Source: Branchiostoma floridae
Lineage: Eukaryota; Chordata; Leptocardii; Amphioxiformes; Branchiostomatidae
Length of the DNA: 64,000 nt
Reading direction: 5' to 3'
Assembly: GCF_000003815.2 (NCBI RefSeq)
Contig: NC_049987.1
Location: forward strand, 469,473-533,472
Below, in pieces: positions 37,701-52,700 of this stretch. Made by a program: the position numbers and the translations under genes. A model generated the notes under the pieces. That model saw only the letters and a program-made list of their open reading frames with translations. It did no database searches and had not been told where the DNA came from. The first letter of the stretch is position 1. Each line of letters starts with the position of its first letter.

Positions 37701-40700
37701 TTAGTAAACAAAAACAATGGTCATTTTAGACCATTGAGATATTTTAAGGGCTTAAAAACTATTGAGTAAAAGGATAATCATGGAAGACCTTTGAAATGAC
37801 CGAAATAATATACTTAAAACATTATCTAACCTTCATCGATGTATAAAATTCTCCACTTTGTATTCTTTATTTGGTCCTTTGGGGTATTATCGACAAAGTT
37901 CTGTTGTTATCCATTTATCCAGTGACCTTTATTCTTTAGACTTCCCAGCAAATCACTTGCTATGACTGAAAACCTCGAATTGTTTCATTTTCACCACTTT
38001 TATATCCTTTTTGACCATTCGACAGACGCAGGAAACCTACAGTCTGCAGCTAGACTGGTCCACGAAAATTCCAACCTTACATATGCAGCAAGTGATGGAG
38101 ATCCAAACTGGTCTACGAGCATTTTAAGAACGAAAGAAGTCAGTGTCCTATACACGGCAAATTACCCAACCTTCGGCACAGGGTCTTCAGATATCCCACA
38201 GGATGAAACACCATCGTGTGCAATACGTGAAGAACCAGTGTCTCACATTGATACAGATAATCAAGACATGAATACGGAGCAAGAATCCGAAGTCTGGACA
38301 CAAAACACAACTTTAAACACCAACGCGGACGGGATCTCCGAACAGGGTGCCCAAGATGAATCCAGCCATTTTTACGTATTTGACCACATTGAACCGTACT
38401 CGGTTACATACACATGTAGGGAAGAAACATATCGTGAGGAAACAGTTTCAGGAACTGCAGGACCACTTCAATGTACAGTAACTGGTACAGACGTATCTGA
38501 AGGACTTTTGGTCGAGTCTCCTGGCAGTCCTTTTGCAGAAAATCGCCCTTCAGAAGACACTAGGGATGTTTCCGATGACAATTGTCGCCAGGTTCCACTA
38601 ACTAGACGTAGGGTCAACGCTGGTTTACATAAACTCGGGAATCCTCCTGGCGGTCTACGTGCAAATCCTATGTACGCTACGAGCCCTCGTCAACAGGCAA
38701 CAGATGGTACGACATCCTTATCATATGTGTTGTGTCGTGTTCATACGATTATGATTGTTGTCCATGTCTGCTGTGTGTGATAATAACTATGGAGTTCTTT
38801 ATACTATGCGCATAACCATTCCATAGGTGGTAGGCCTCCTTCTCTGTTCATGGTCACAGGGATTGTGCATTTACTTCCATTTTGCCACTATTACTCAGGG
38901 CTCGAACCAGTGGGGTTTGTGGTCTTGACTATCCGTGGATTTGAGATTGAAATTGTCCCTGGTTGTATATACCTGCGGTGGAAAATGAGGGAGCATTTGG
39001 TAGGCAATATAATGTACTTTCTTTTAGCGGCCGACGGGTCTCACTGGTGTATGTGATGTACAGTAACAGCTTATCTTATAATACCATATGTTTAACATTT
39101 GTAAGTTAACCCTCAAACAACCAAAATTTTTTCCGACTAAAATGACCGAGTGGAGTCCAAACGGACCCAAACATATTTTGTCCAATAGAATCTCCTTTCC
39201 AATTCTTATCAATGATCATTGTGCAAACATTGTTTCGTAAGAGGGGAGGAATATTTTGACGTGTTAAAGTGTTGCTAATTCCAGCTCAATATCAACAGCT
39301 ATAAAGTTTATGCAACAGGTCAGAATGACCGTCTAAATATTGAATTTTACGTAAAGGTATTAAAGAAAATCATGACTGTTAAGGATACCTTATTATTATA
39401 TGAGTCTGCCAAGTCTTCTGTTGCCAATGACAACGACACTGACGCCACGTCATTTGTCCGCCACCTCGGAATGGCCACCATGAATTTTCTAAAATACGTT
39501 TTTCCTACATAGAACCCCAAAAGAAGCCAAAAATGGTTCAAGTGATTTTATTTTGTAAAAAATTAAAAGATTTTGACGGGAGTTGAGTAAAAAATAACAT
39601 ATATTTACTGTTGAAAATGACATCGTCCGCCATCTTCAATCCTGACCCATGACGTCATCAAATTAGCCTAAATTACGAATGTAACTTAAAATTACACGGG
39701 ATGTTAATGATATAGATAAACAAGTGTGTTATAGCAATAAAACCATGAAACTTCATAATTCAAAATGGAATTTGTAAATTTGGTAAAATAAGCCTGTCAG
39801 AAATCAGTTGCCATGGCAACACGAAAAATCATAAACTTAAAATTTGTCTTAGAATTGTTGCAAACAATATTTTAGGAAAAGTCACCAAGTTTCGTAGTCC
39901 TAGCACTCTTTGTTGGACAGTTATACGGCGTCAAAGTTGGCACTTTTACCCACCCCCCCGTCTAGGGTTAATGAAACTACACATATATACAAAGCACAAA
40001 AAGAGTCACCAAAAACTGTATTTGTACAAAACTTTATGGGCTCAGTTTTGAACCCATACAGTAATCTACGTCGCAAAAAAGGTACGGTGGTTTGAGGGTT
40101 AATAATCTAGATCATGATTAAAATCTTGAAAGTATTGTTTTTAAATCTGGGCTTAATTTAAGCAATTGATGAAGAATAGGAATATAGGGCTTATTCACGT
40201 GACGTCATCACCCCTTGCTCCCGTGCGCCGCCATCTTGGGGTCCATGCGCTACAGTACAGCGATGTACAGCGTGGGCGTCTCCAAGTGTCCGAAGAAAGT
40301 GAAGTGGGTTGCACGATGTTTGACCATACAAAGAGTCTACAACCTTAAATCTTATTTTCACTACATAAATCGGGTGGAAATTACCCATTTTCCCATTATC
40401 AGTGAGGGAAAGTTTGACCCACTCCGGGTCCCCGCCTGAGCACGGCAACAGTGACAGTGGAGTGTCAGTTGATAGTGAATTTTGTGGGTGAGCTGTGACG
40501 TTGTTGTTCACAGACACTGTGATAGCCATTATTAACGTTAAATGTTGTACTTTTGTTTCATAGAAATTCTTCACAGAACCTGGGAATATGTTCTTCCTAT
40601 CATTTCTTGGCTTCGCTGTTTGTGCGGCTCTACTTTGTCCTTCCTGCTTTAGTGGAGTGTAGCGACGGTCCATGTACATGTATTTACGTTGTGCTGGAGT

Positions 40701-43700
40701 AGGTACCCAGTCCACCGTCGTTGAAAGTTATCTGACAAATCGTTTACTGTCTTGTTCAGATACAAAATTTGTACTACACACATTCGTTCTGAAAATTCTA
40801 CCAGTAAGATGAGCTCTACTTATGGCAGAAACCCAAATTTGTTTCCGAGTCGTAGCACTAGTACATGAATTCGTTCCCGTCCCGGCTTTGCTTGTTTGTT
40901 ACACGAGAAACGCGAAACAAACTTAACTGTTACCCGAAGTGTGTAGGCTTTACCAGTGCTAGACCAACATCCCACCACAAGATAGCACACCCTGATTATG
41001 AACCTAAGCGTTTTGAAGGGAAATTGTGCGTTGCATAAGAAATATTTGCAATTTTTACGGAGAGTTGCATGGCGAGCCGCTGTGAGCCGCGCTCAAAGTG
41101 GACCCCAAAATGGCCGACTTCGCTCGTTGCCATGGCGTCCGGAGGGTGGATCACGTGACTGAATAAGCCCTATAACAATTTAACCGCAGAGGTTGACCTA
41201 TTTTCTGGGACACTCTAAGCTCCCTTCCCAGCAACTGCCTTACAGATGCGTGCAGTTGATGACAGGTTTGCATTAGATTTGTTATTTTGCCTGCCACGGT
41301 GTTTATTTGTTTACGGATGCATCATGAAAGGAAGGAGAGTAACCATTTTGGTTGGAAGTGCTGTTTTGGTGATGTTACATGACATGGGAAAATTAGTATG
41401 GTTACCTTGTTTGAAAAAAAGGCAATGGGCCAGAGCCAACGAATCGTTATAATGGTTATTTAGATAGTTATGACAGATGCTGATTATATAAGTATGAGCC
41501 AATATGCATGATTGATGAGAAAGTGACATAAGGCCATAGTGGTATATGGCGGGAATTCGATACTTGTAACATTTGTAAGTTAAATATATGTTTAACATGA
41601 TCAAACAAAATTATGCAAATCGGGGGAAAATTACCATACGATAAATTCATTACGTTACTGAGAAAGAGCGAAGGTGCCATACAAGCTTTAGTTGTCTTCT
41701 TACGAAATGACTGTCTTAGATGCAATGGCGGTGGTCGGTACTGTCATAGACTGCTTGATAACTCTACGACTTCGACGGGTGTGACGTCGTGACATCTCGC
41801 TATGGCACTAACTCGGCTGCAATACAAATTTGATTTCTTAAGCAAACGATCGATGTCATCTTTAATGATCGATCTACAACAAACGGTCCAAAAACTTCAA
41901 AGATCACATCATGCAATGATCTCTTTTTTTTTGACATATTGACAAAGCGTTCAATGTGACCCGTAGCAATATTGTTTATTAGTTTAAAAGAGGCAGTCAT
42001 AATTTTAAATATCGACAAGGTTGGTTAGCCATTTGTATGTTAAAGGAAACGATAATAGATAAAATACTAGTAAAAAAATACCGTGATGTTGTTCTTATCC
42101 ATCTTCGTGTGGGTCCTGTCACTCCTACTAACGATTACAATGTAATTTATTGTACTGTGTAATTTTCGATTTGCGGATGAAAATTAAGCTGCATACGTAT
42201 TTCCCAGCACGAAACTTTGACTCATCTAAATTTTTGACTGTCCTTCCCCGGTCTTTGTCAGCCTTTGTAATTCTTTACAAACGACTGGAGTTGGACATAA
42301 CTGTCGTGTTTAATTTTCAATTTAATCTAAATTTAATGTTTTGAAACAAAAAAATTGGTTTAAACATCTTATTTACTAACAGACCGCACGTATCCAGGGG
42401 GAGCAAGCGGCCACCGTGCTCTCTGTAGCTTCATCCGCTCCCAACTTACATACATGGCCACGGGCATCGCCGTGCTACTCAGCCTAATCGCTGTGGGACT
42501 TGCCCTTCTGGCGTTCATCAACAATGAGGTAAACGCTCTTGTATCACAAAAGTCTGTTGGAAAGAATTTTTCCGAGACTGTCTCTGTTCCGTTTATTGAG
42601 TCCATCAAGTCAGAACTTTCCACTATTTCATTATGTTTTTTTAACGTTTGGTATTCTGACGTACATATATACCTTTATACGTTTCTAGGAGATGTCTGAT
42701 CTGACCGCCACCGTTGACGCCTTGAAGCGCGACCAAGACGACATACGCCAACTGTATGCCACTGTTGACGCCTTAAAGCACGTCCAAGACGACATGCGCC
42801 AACTATCCACCACTTTTGATGCCTTGAAGTGCGACCAAGATGACATGCGCCGACTGTCCAGCACTGTTGACGCCTTGAAACACGACCAAGACGACATGCG
42901 CCAACTGCCCACCACTGTTGACGCCTTGAAACACGCCAATGACGACATGCGCCAACTGTCCACCACTATTGACGCCTTGAAACACGCCAATGGTGACATG
43001 CGCCAACTGCCCACCACTGTTGACGCCTTGAAACACGCAAATGACGACATGCGCCAGCTTACCACCACTGTTGACGCCTTGAAAAGTGACCTGGACAAGG
43101 AGACGAGCCCAACCGGCCCCGCCTCGGAGCAGCGTCTTGGCGAGACGAGTAAGAAGCCAGGTAAGTTGGGTTTCAGTTTTGTTTTGTGTGCTATTTGGGA
43201 TGGTGTGTTGGGCAACATCATTAGTATAAATATGTGGCAATAAATAATCATAAACATTGTGACGCGTACGACTTTAGGTTTGTATGTTCGTTTGGTTTTG
43301 TTGGTATGTTTTAGTATTCGTGTTATATCCCTTGACCTAGCTGTACATAAAGATTGTTTTACACGATAAATGCTATTTTGTCATTTCCGAATGATCTATC
43401 ATTTACCACTGTGGTATTATACCAAACGCAATTTTTTAGCTTCCTTGGTGGTACAAATATGAAAATTGATTACTAATAAATATTTTGCTGACTGTAAATG
43501 TACAACATAATACACAACTTTTAAGAAGTACAGCACAGGTATCCACTTACATTATTAATACTATGCATTCATTTTATACATGTTATTAACCCTCAAACCA
43601 CCGTACCTTTTTTTGCGACGTAGATTACCGTATGGGGTCAAAACTGACCTCATAATGTTTTGTACAAATACAGTTTTTTTGGTGACACTTTTTTTGATTA

Positions 43701-46700
43701 GGTGAGAAAAATTCTAGCTCATCATCATAATTTATGCAAAAGATCATAAGGACCACATTTTGCACTAACGCTATTCAGACCGGGTAGGGTCTTTTTTAAT
43801 GCCTGCACCAACTTCAATGTCGTATAGTCCCTGAATGGCTTATGCTAGGGTCACCAAACTTAGCCCCTTTTCAGAAAATGTTGATAGCAAACAATATAAG
43901 TGAATAAAAAATTTTCATCAATTTTCATGTTGCCATGGCAATGGAATTCTGACAGGCATATCTATAACAAAATTTTCTAAATTTGGCTTAAACATTCAAG
44001 TTTTAAGATTTTCTTGGCAAACCACACTTGTTCATGGTTCCGGGTCGGAGTTCAAATCTTGCGGAAGGGTGGTGTAATAGGCCGGAAGTGCGCTGTTGTC
44101 TCCCTAACTTCTGCTCCCTATTGCTTGGTGATCGCTATAGTTGAGCATAGATTTGTCGTATTTCCTGAAAAGCCCGTGGGTTGTATCATTTTTGTGCGAG
44201 GAGTAGTTGATCGGCCAGCGAAACCATTTTTGTATTAGTCCGCTGCAACGGTGATGCGGTTTTTTCGCCTGATGACCCAAATAGCATCGTTTTTCATGCG
44301 ATTTCGAAGAAATGACGTCATCGGAGATTGCAAAAAAGTTATCGCATGTAATTGTGTTATTTTCATTTTACACAAACATGAAGAATTTAGCTTCTCTACC
44401 ACGTAGGCCGTTATCATGGGAAAATTCGTTTGTTCCAAGCAGCTTCGATCCAAAAAGTGTTAAAGAATTATATTTTTTGGGTCCAAAATTAAAATTTTAC
44501 TACATATTCTACCCAAAATAAAGAGGCAACAGACGATACCAATAGGTTTGTCGGAAAGAGGAAGTAAACGGCTTTCCACCATATTGATTAAGTTTCGCGT
44601 CCTACGTTTACTAGCGGAACTGTAGCCCTTCGGCCTGAGGCTGTCCGCCAATCTCCGAAATCATAAAAGAAACTCCGGTCCGAGACCTCATGACATCTTA
44701 GAAAATTCAACGTAAATTTAATGATCAATATTCATAATTTATGTTAATTCGATGACGTCATTAGATAAAATCCAAGATGGTGGCCAATTTGAGCTAGATG
44801 ACGTCATGGCGTCGTCATATAACATGATAATAACACAAAAGTTGTTACCATAATTTCGCTTCACATGAACATCATTCTCTGAAAATTTCGTGATCATATG
44901 ATAAGCAGTTTAGGCGTGGGTCCCAGAAGTTTGTTTAAAAAAATGCTGGGGTCAGTTTTGACCCCACTGGACCATACATAAACTTTCTAGAATAACTTAT
45001 TCAACAATGAGCCAATCTTGATAAAAACGTATGAGAAGTTATAAGACATATATACAAACTCATGGGAGGAAATTCGTTTTCAACCAGAAATGCCATAACG
45101 GCACATACTAATATACGTCTGGGGTCATTTTTGACCCCATACGGTGGTTTGAGCACCAAAATGGCTTACCTGTCAGCTGAGGATGCCTCTCATAACATGC
45201 AGACAAGTATACAGCCCCCCAACCCCAAAATGCAAGGAAGAATTTGAAATATTACAATATTGAGATAGAGCTTGAGGGTAAAAATTATGGTTGTCTAGTG
45301 CTTAGGGAAATAATACTACCTTAAAGAGTAATGCTTGGCAAGAAACTACGGAAATTGAGAGACCCTTCTCCCCAGCTGACAAAAAGGTGACCATCTTGGA
45401 GCCGTGACCTCTGACCTTATCCATGACAGACTATATTTCTTGTGTACACTAAGTGGCATCTACTCCTGTTGTGTGTGTTTTTTCTTTACTATATATTTAA
45501 ACCAGAATAAGTAGGTTAAGCTTTATATTATGTTGTAAACAAACTAGTACAAGGCCAAGAAACTCTTACTTAGACAAGCTGCCACTAGACTTACTTTGCA
45601 TAACAATGCCGACAACCCTGACTGTATTTCTATGTAAATGGAATATAGGAACAGACGATGTAATAGTTCTTGGTCTAAAACAACATTACCAATTATCACC
45701 CATTGTCTTAAGTCTGAACTGGTAGTACCATTATTAGAGCACAGCACTCTGCTGTAAAAATATCAATTGCTAATTGACTACCATAATATACATATTTTAA
45801 GTTTTACCTAAGCTAGCACCCAGTCTCTGTGTCAGGCATTGATAATGTACATGAATACTCGCTGACAGTCGCTGTATCCTCTCTGCTACTTGCAAATGCA
45901 TGTGACCTCTGACCTACTGCACCTGGGTAGATGGGGCTCATCAGCCTGGAAAGGTAACCCATCTAAGGGAAGGAAACCCTAAACTCAAACCTCTGCTGCC
46001 TTGTGGCACACCTGGACACAGGAAAGGCTTAAGGAGTAAACCCCGAGGAAAAACCCCGAGTCGGAGTCCCGAAAGCAGTCTGGTGCTAGTTCTAGCATCA
46101 CTCTGGCAGCTCCTGCGACGGTACTGCTGCCAAACTGTAGCTGCTCTGTTGTTCCTTTTGTTCCACCATTTGACCCCCTACACTGTAAGACAAAACCCGG
46201 ACAATACACTGGAGATGACACTCCAGCTTTGTCTATGACGTCGGCACAACAGGGGCAGCAGCAGTTACCGGTCATAAGCCATCGCTCAATTGGCGTAGAG
46301 CGTGGCGTCAGCGGTTGCTACCGACGGTGGGAGAGATCATCGCATCTCATTAGACAGCTACCACCCGCCTCAAGCTGAGCAGCCCCCCAACCAGTAAGGT
46401 GCTGTCTCGCCACGGCCTGCTATCCTCACAGGATGCGCGGGGACTAGGATAAGCCAATAGGGGCTGCACGAGCAACCTCCATGGAGGAGCTCTACAGAGC
46501 ACCTCCATGGAGGTTGCTCGTACAGCCCCCCAGCTCCACGAAACGGGCTCTACGCACTCATGAATGCAAACACTAAGTTCTCGTCACCTTCATGATTTGT
46601 TTTTATCCATGGAGAAGCTTCTCTCGTAGAAGAAAAACAAACGGGGACGGGCAGAACTTCAACACCTTCAACAAGTGCGAACTATGAATGTAAATATTTG

Positions 46701-49700
46701 GTTCACGTTAACCAAAACAAAATCTGTATTGGGGCTCTATACGGAGATATTGTAAACAACTAGAGTTCCACGAAACACATACCTTCGCCAAACAATGAAG
46801 GGTTGTTATGGAGAATGCCTTTATCAATGACTTAAAGGTTTTAAAGCTTCTCAATTTATGTTATCCGCACACACACACACACACACACACTCACACACTG
46901 GGCCCGCTGCAGTACCAACGGAAGATACCGGGCGAACCATTTTCAAACTCAACCTTTGTTTCTGCGACCGCTTCTCAATACCAAGTATCATGAAGATCCA
47001 TCAATCAGTTCTCCAGTTATACTGTTGACCTACATAAAGACTCACCTAACACTATGGCTTAAGCCTTAACCAAAAGTTTAATCTTCTTGGCAAAGGTAAT
47101 GAAAAGGCCACAAACCACCAAGCTTCCACTTCTTGCCTGCCACATAAGCATCACCAAAATAAGGGGGAAAACACCCCTCGACATCAAAATGGAGAAACCC
47201 TTTCCCATAGAGCACAAACAAACAACATGGCACTTGCAAAGTGAGAACTAATAAACAATGTGTTAGCAACAATAACATCTATGTTTTGCTGACACAAATA
47301 TGTCATGAACTACACAAGTCTGCAGCACAGATGTAGTTAGACACTGAGCACTGAGCCCCGATTTGCATACAATACATTTCGGGATTTTAATCATTACCTA
47401 AAGTATGTACATACCAAAAATAATGCAAATCCACCAACCCCTGCTTGATTTACTCTCTTTCAAAGATAACAACAAAATCGCCAACTGCAGTTCAAAACAA
47501 GCCGCCAGGGGGCCCAAACTTACACGACTTACTCCCTAGAGTCCCTACCCAAAGACGTATCCACTAGCCAAAAATCCTCAACCTGCCACTTCAGGATAAC
47601 TTTAACGCCAACTTCGAAGCTTTACTGCAGTACCGCAACTTATCGCCAGGACGCCCATAATCGAACTTGATTGTCGTTTTTCAAACCCCTAAATAGTTAC
47701 CAAATATAATGCAAAACGATCCACAGCGTCAAAAGTTATCACGTACGCAAATACACACACACACACACTCACCCCGCTGCACTCACGACAGAAAGTGCCA
47801 GAAGTACCATTTTCGTACAAAACCTTGGTATACGCAAACGCAACTCATATACCAAATATCGTGACATTCCATCCACAGCTGCTCAAGTTATATGAGATTG
47901 ACCTACATATTGGGACACCCGAAAATTTTCTAACCAAAATATAACCTTCTTGGCGAAGGTAACAAGCACAGAGCCGATAGCTGAACAAGCAGCGCTCTGC
48001 GCACTATAAATGTAAACACTTGGTTCACGTCACCATCAACAAATGGGTGTTTAGGGCTCTATACAGAGATACTGTAAACAACAAACACACAGAGCCGATA
48101 GCTGATCGAGCAGCTCCACGGGCTATATGAATGTAAACACTTGGTTCACGTCACCATCAACAAATCGGTGTTTAGGGCTCTATACAGGGATACTGTAAAC
48201 AACAAACACACGGAGCCGATAGCTGATCAAGCAGCTCCACGGGCTATATGAATGTAAACACTTGGTTCACGTCATCATCAACAAATCGGTGTTAAGGGCT
48301 CTATACAGGGATACTGTAAAACAAAACACACGGAGCCGATAGCTGATCAAGCAGCTCCACGGGCTATATGAATGTAAACACTTGGTTCACGTCACCATCA
48401 ACAAATCGGTGTTTAGGGCTCTATACAGGGATACTGTAAACAACAAACACACGGAGCCGATAGCTGATCAAGCAGCTCCACGGGCTATATGAATGTAAAC
48501 ACTTGGTTCACGTCACCATCAACAAATCGGTGTTTAGGGCTCCATACAGAGATACTGTAAACAACAAACACACAGAGCCGATAGCTGACCGAGCACCTCT
48601 ACGCACTATGAATATAATCAGGGAGGTTACAAATCATGCGGACAAATCAATACTCATTACCTAACGTACCATTGAATTACCCAAGAAAGTGAATATTTTT
48701 TTCTTCAAGCGGATTTTTGGTCACAGAATGGTGAGTTGGGAAAAGTAGTCGGAATTTATCGGTTCGCTCCCTTCACGTGGGGACCCAATCTCTGCTAGGA
48801 GAATAGATACTTGTTTGTTTGCCATTGTAAAGAATGAGGAAACTTTGCACCTTCATGCTAATAGCTGTTATTGGTTTACTTCAGCCCTGTGACAAGTTTG
48901 TAGAGATCTGTTGGTCCACTACGAAAAAAAAACACATATGGCTTCATAAAGATATACACACGGATTTGAATTCAAAAGAGGTTTGCGAAATGCACACGAT
49001 ATATTTACGATTAGTAGAGCTCGTTTGAATTCCGTAATCCTAATCTCAAAGAAAGTTCTTGGTGTCTGAGAAGAAATCAAAACAACCCATTCATTGAATG
49101 AAGCGGTTTGTTGGCTCTCGCCAGGAAAGCTAAAAGTTCGCACCTCCGTGCTAATCCTAAATCGCCCCAGAGCGCGACCTTACCACGCCAGGACACTGAC
49201 GCCGGAAGCAGCTGGCTGACTGGCGTATAACTTTCCAAGCAGATGTTGGTGGAGTAAAGTGTGACCAGCCCAAAGGTCACTTTTCCCCGCTGGTCCTACC
49301 GGCATATGAGAAGTTGACAATGTTGAAGACTCTAGCAACCTGTACATGCTTGCTTGGAGAGTGGGTCATGTAGTCTGGTAGAACAAAAATGATAAAAGCT
49401 CCGTGGGAAGAGTAATGTCAAAGTACAGTTTGCACAAACTATCTTTGACTACTAGTATTGATTCAATATTAACCTCAAAGGTTTTGATATTGAACACGAG
49501 TTTGTAAGCTCACAATTCAGGCAAAAGACACCTTTTGTGCTCACTACACTCCGTCTGAGTTTGGTACTTATTAACCTTTAAATAATCGGCCATTGTAGGA
49601 TCTCCTTGGAGATTAAAGAAACACACAATTCTGACTTTATTCATATGAGTTTTACGGAATCCATACGATCCTTAGAGCTCGTATGAATTCCGCAAATATG

Positions 49701-52700
49701 TCCTGAATACACCCCTGTTACGGCAGACATGGTACATGTATTGCTTCACCTTCAAGAAATCATATTCCACAACCCACCCCCTTCCCGCCACACTCACAGA
49801 CACAAACACTACTGTAACAATGATTTTTTTCCTTTCATGGCAAATTAAAACAACCCGTTCATTGAATGAAGCAATCGGTGAATTGTTTGTCGCTCTCGCA
49901 AAGAAAGCTGGAAGTTTACACCCTAGTCTCTATTTGTTCCATTTCTACGATTTTCCAGCGATCCGGAGTCTGGTAGAGAATATTTACACACCCCGTGCTA
50001 ATACGATATCGGCTTTACCACGTGCACGCCGAAAACAGCTGGCTGACTAGAGAGGTCTGTAACTTTGCAAGCAGAGGTTGGTGGAGAAAGGTGTGACCCT
50101 TTACTTCAATGTCACTTTCTCCATTGGTCCTACCGGCACATGTGAAGGTCACGATGTTCTCTACGAACCTGTACATGCTGGCTTGGTCATAAAGTCCGTT
50201 AGAGTGATTAAGTCAAAGTACAAGGTTTTAATATCAAACACTTGGTTGAGGTTGGTGGGAAAATCGCGACCTTTTCGTTTCATAATTTTCGACCTTCAAA
50301 AAAAATATGAATCAAAGGAAATGGTCATGATTTTCCCCACGGACCTCTGCTTGGAGACTACGTCATAGGCCAGTCAGCCAGCCGCTTCTGGCGTCAGTGT
50401 TCTGACGTGGTAAGGGCGCGCTTTGAGACGATTTTGGATCAGCACGGAGGTGCGAACTTTCGGCTTTCCTTGCGAGAGCCGACATATGAACAATGCACCG
50501 CTTGCTTCATTCAATAAACGGGTTGTATTGATTCTAAAAGTATTACCATCTCGATTGTTCTTTTAACCTTTGTATCGAACCATACAAAAATTAACAATTA
50601 TTACTAGTGTTTGTGTGCATTGCGCGCGCGCGCGCGGGTCTGTTGCCCACTTTGCAAAAACAACAACTTGTGGTTGCATAAAAGAAATATTTAGACCTGT
50701 TGCAAACCTCGTACCTAGGAAGTTTTACCTCATTGCCCGTATCAGACAAGGATGGGTGGACCAACTACTCTCTCTTGGCAGTCATTTAATTTCTTCTAAA
50801 AATAGGCACACCTGGTATTGGAGATCTCATAACAGGTCTAAATTAGTAAGTATTTTTTTTATGAAACCATTTTTTTTCATAGTAGGCCAACAGATTTACC
50901 CCAAATTTGTCACAGGGGTGAATCAAACCCAAAATCAGCCATTCTTAACGATTAGCACTGAGGTGCGAAGTTTTCGCATTCTTTACAATGACAAACCAAG
51001 GAGCTTGATAAAAGCAAACAAACAAGTACTCCTATCTATTCTCCTAGTAGAGGTTGGGTCCCCGTGAAGGGAGCGAGCCGGTAAATTCCTACTACTTTTC
51101 CCAACTCACTGTTAATTCCGCGACCCAACATCCACCTGAAGAATGAAAATTCCCCACTTTCTTGGGTCATTCAATAGTACACGCGATTTAAGTTCTTACA
51201 AAATCAGCATTTTTGTTTCAAATGTTATCGTACAAAAAAGATATCCATTCGTTGTTCTGTGAATGCTTGTCATTTGCGATTATCCGCAGAGTCTTAACAC
51301 CGATTTGTTAAACCAAATGTTTACATTCATAGCCCGTAGAGCGCTGCTCGATCAGCTATCGGCTCTGTACATTTGTTGTTTACAGTATCTCTGTATGGAG
51401 CCCTAAACACCGATTTGTTGATGGTGACGTGAACCAAGTGTTTACATTCATATAGCCCGTGGAGCTGCTTGATCAGCTATCGGCTCCGTGTGTTTGTTGT
51501 TTACAGTATCCCTGTATAGAGCCCTACACACCCATTTGTTGATGGTGACGTGAACCAAGTGTTTACATTCATATAGCCCGTGGAGCTGCTTGATCAGCTA
51601 TCGGCTCCGTGTGTTTTGTTTTACAGTATCCCTGTATAGAGCCCTAAACACCGATTTGTTGATGGTGACGTGAACCAAGTGTTTACATTCATATAGCCCG
51701 TGGAGATGCTTGATCAGCTATCGGCTCCGTGTGTTTTGTTTTACAGTATCCCTGTATAGAGCCCTAAACACCGATTTGTTGATGGTGACGTGAACCAAGT
51801 GTTTACATTCATATAGCCCTTGGAGCTGCTTGATCAGCTATCGGCCCCGTGTGTTTGTCGTTTACAGTATCCCTGTATAGAGGCCTAAACACCGATTTGT
51901 TGATGGTGACGTGAACCAAGTGTTTACATTCATATAGCCCGTGGAGCTGCTTGATCAGCTATCGGCTCCGTGTGTTTGTTGTTTACAGTATCCCTGTATA
52001 GAGCCCTAACACCGATTTGTTTATGGTGACGTGAACCAAGTGTTTACATTCATATAGCCCGTGGAGCTGCTCGATCAGCTATCGGCTCTGTGTGTTTGTT
52101 GTTAACAGTATGTTTACATTCATAGTTTGTAGAGGTTGCTTGCTCTGCTCTCCGTTCTGTGTATCTTTGTCATTTACGATATCTCCATAGAGCCCTGCCA
52201 ACAATTTGTTTAAGGTGCTAGTTCAGCCCGTCCCCGTTTGTTTTTCTTCTACGAGAGAAGCTTCTCCATGGAGTTTTAAAAAAAAAAATCATGAAGGTGA
52301 CGAGAACCAAGTGTTTGCATTCATGAGTGCGTAGAGCCCGCTCCGTGGAGCTAGAAGGTCTGCACGAGCAACCTCCATGGAGGAGCTCTGTGGAGCTCCT
52401 CCATGGAGGTTGCTCGTGCCAGCCCCTTCTCGGATAAGCTCCAATGGTCAGGTCGACAACTCCGCACCCGGCAGCAACAAGAGACATCAAAAGAGACCAG
52501 CTCTAAAACTGGGATGTTGGAACGTGCGAACTATGATGCCTGGCCTTATTGAGAGTCTCAAAGACATTGGCGATGCAAGGGAGACAGCGGTCATAAATGA
52601 CGAGCTGAGGAGACTAAACGTGGATATAGCTGCACATCAGGAGACACGTCTAGCTGACTTAGGTACATTGAAGGAGCAGGACTATACTTTCTACTGGCAG

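Larger units (their letters stand above)
46459..52429. mobile_element. ~6-kb foldback element with 120-bp satellite arrays in both arms
   Basis: Both extremes carry a hairpin built from GAGCAACCTCCATGGAGG and its complement (46460-46530, 52361-52429). Inside, the arms are inverted copies: 46560-46660 against 52226-52341, 47970-48610 against 51340-52110, 48720-48800 against 51020-51120, and 49125-49220 against 50378-50480. Flanks GGATAAGCCAAT (46447) and GGATAAGCTCCAAT (52432) look like a target duplication. No transposase frame is present. Confidence 0.7.

Noticed and set aside
40191-40715. 174-codon - strand frame
   Set aside because: It lies inside a TIR element and includes its terminal repeat; no known domain.
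42685-43257. 190-codon antisense frame over the 51-bp repeats
   Set aside because: Shadow of the sense repeats, which continue a spliced gene with correct phases.
47970-48615. CRISPR-like array
   Set aside because: The repeats are contiguous 120-bp satellite units without unique spacers, in a eukaryotic genome.
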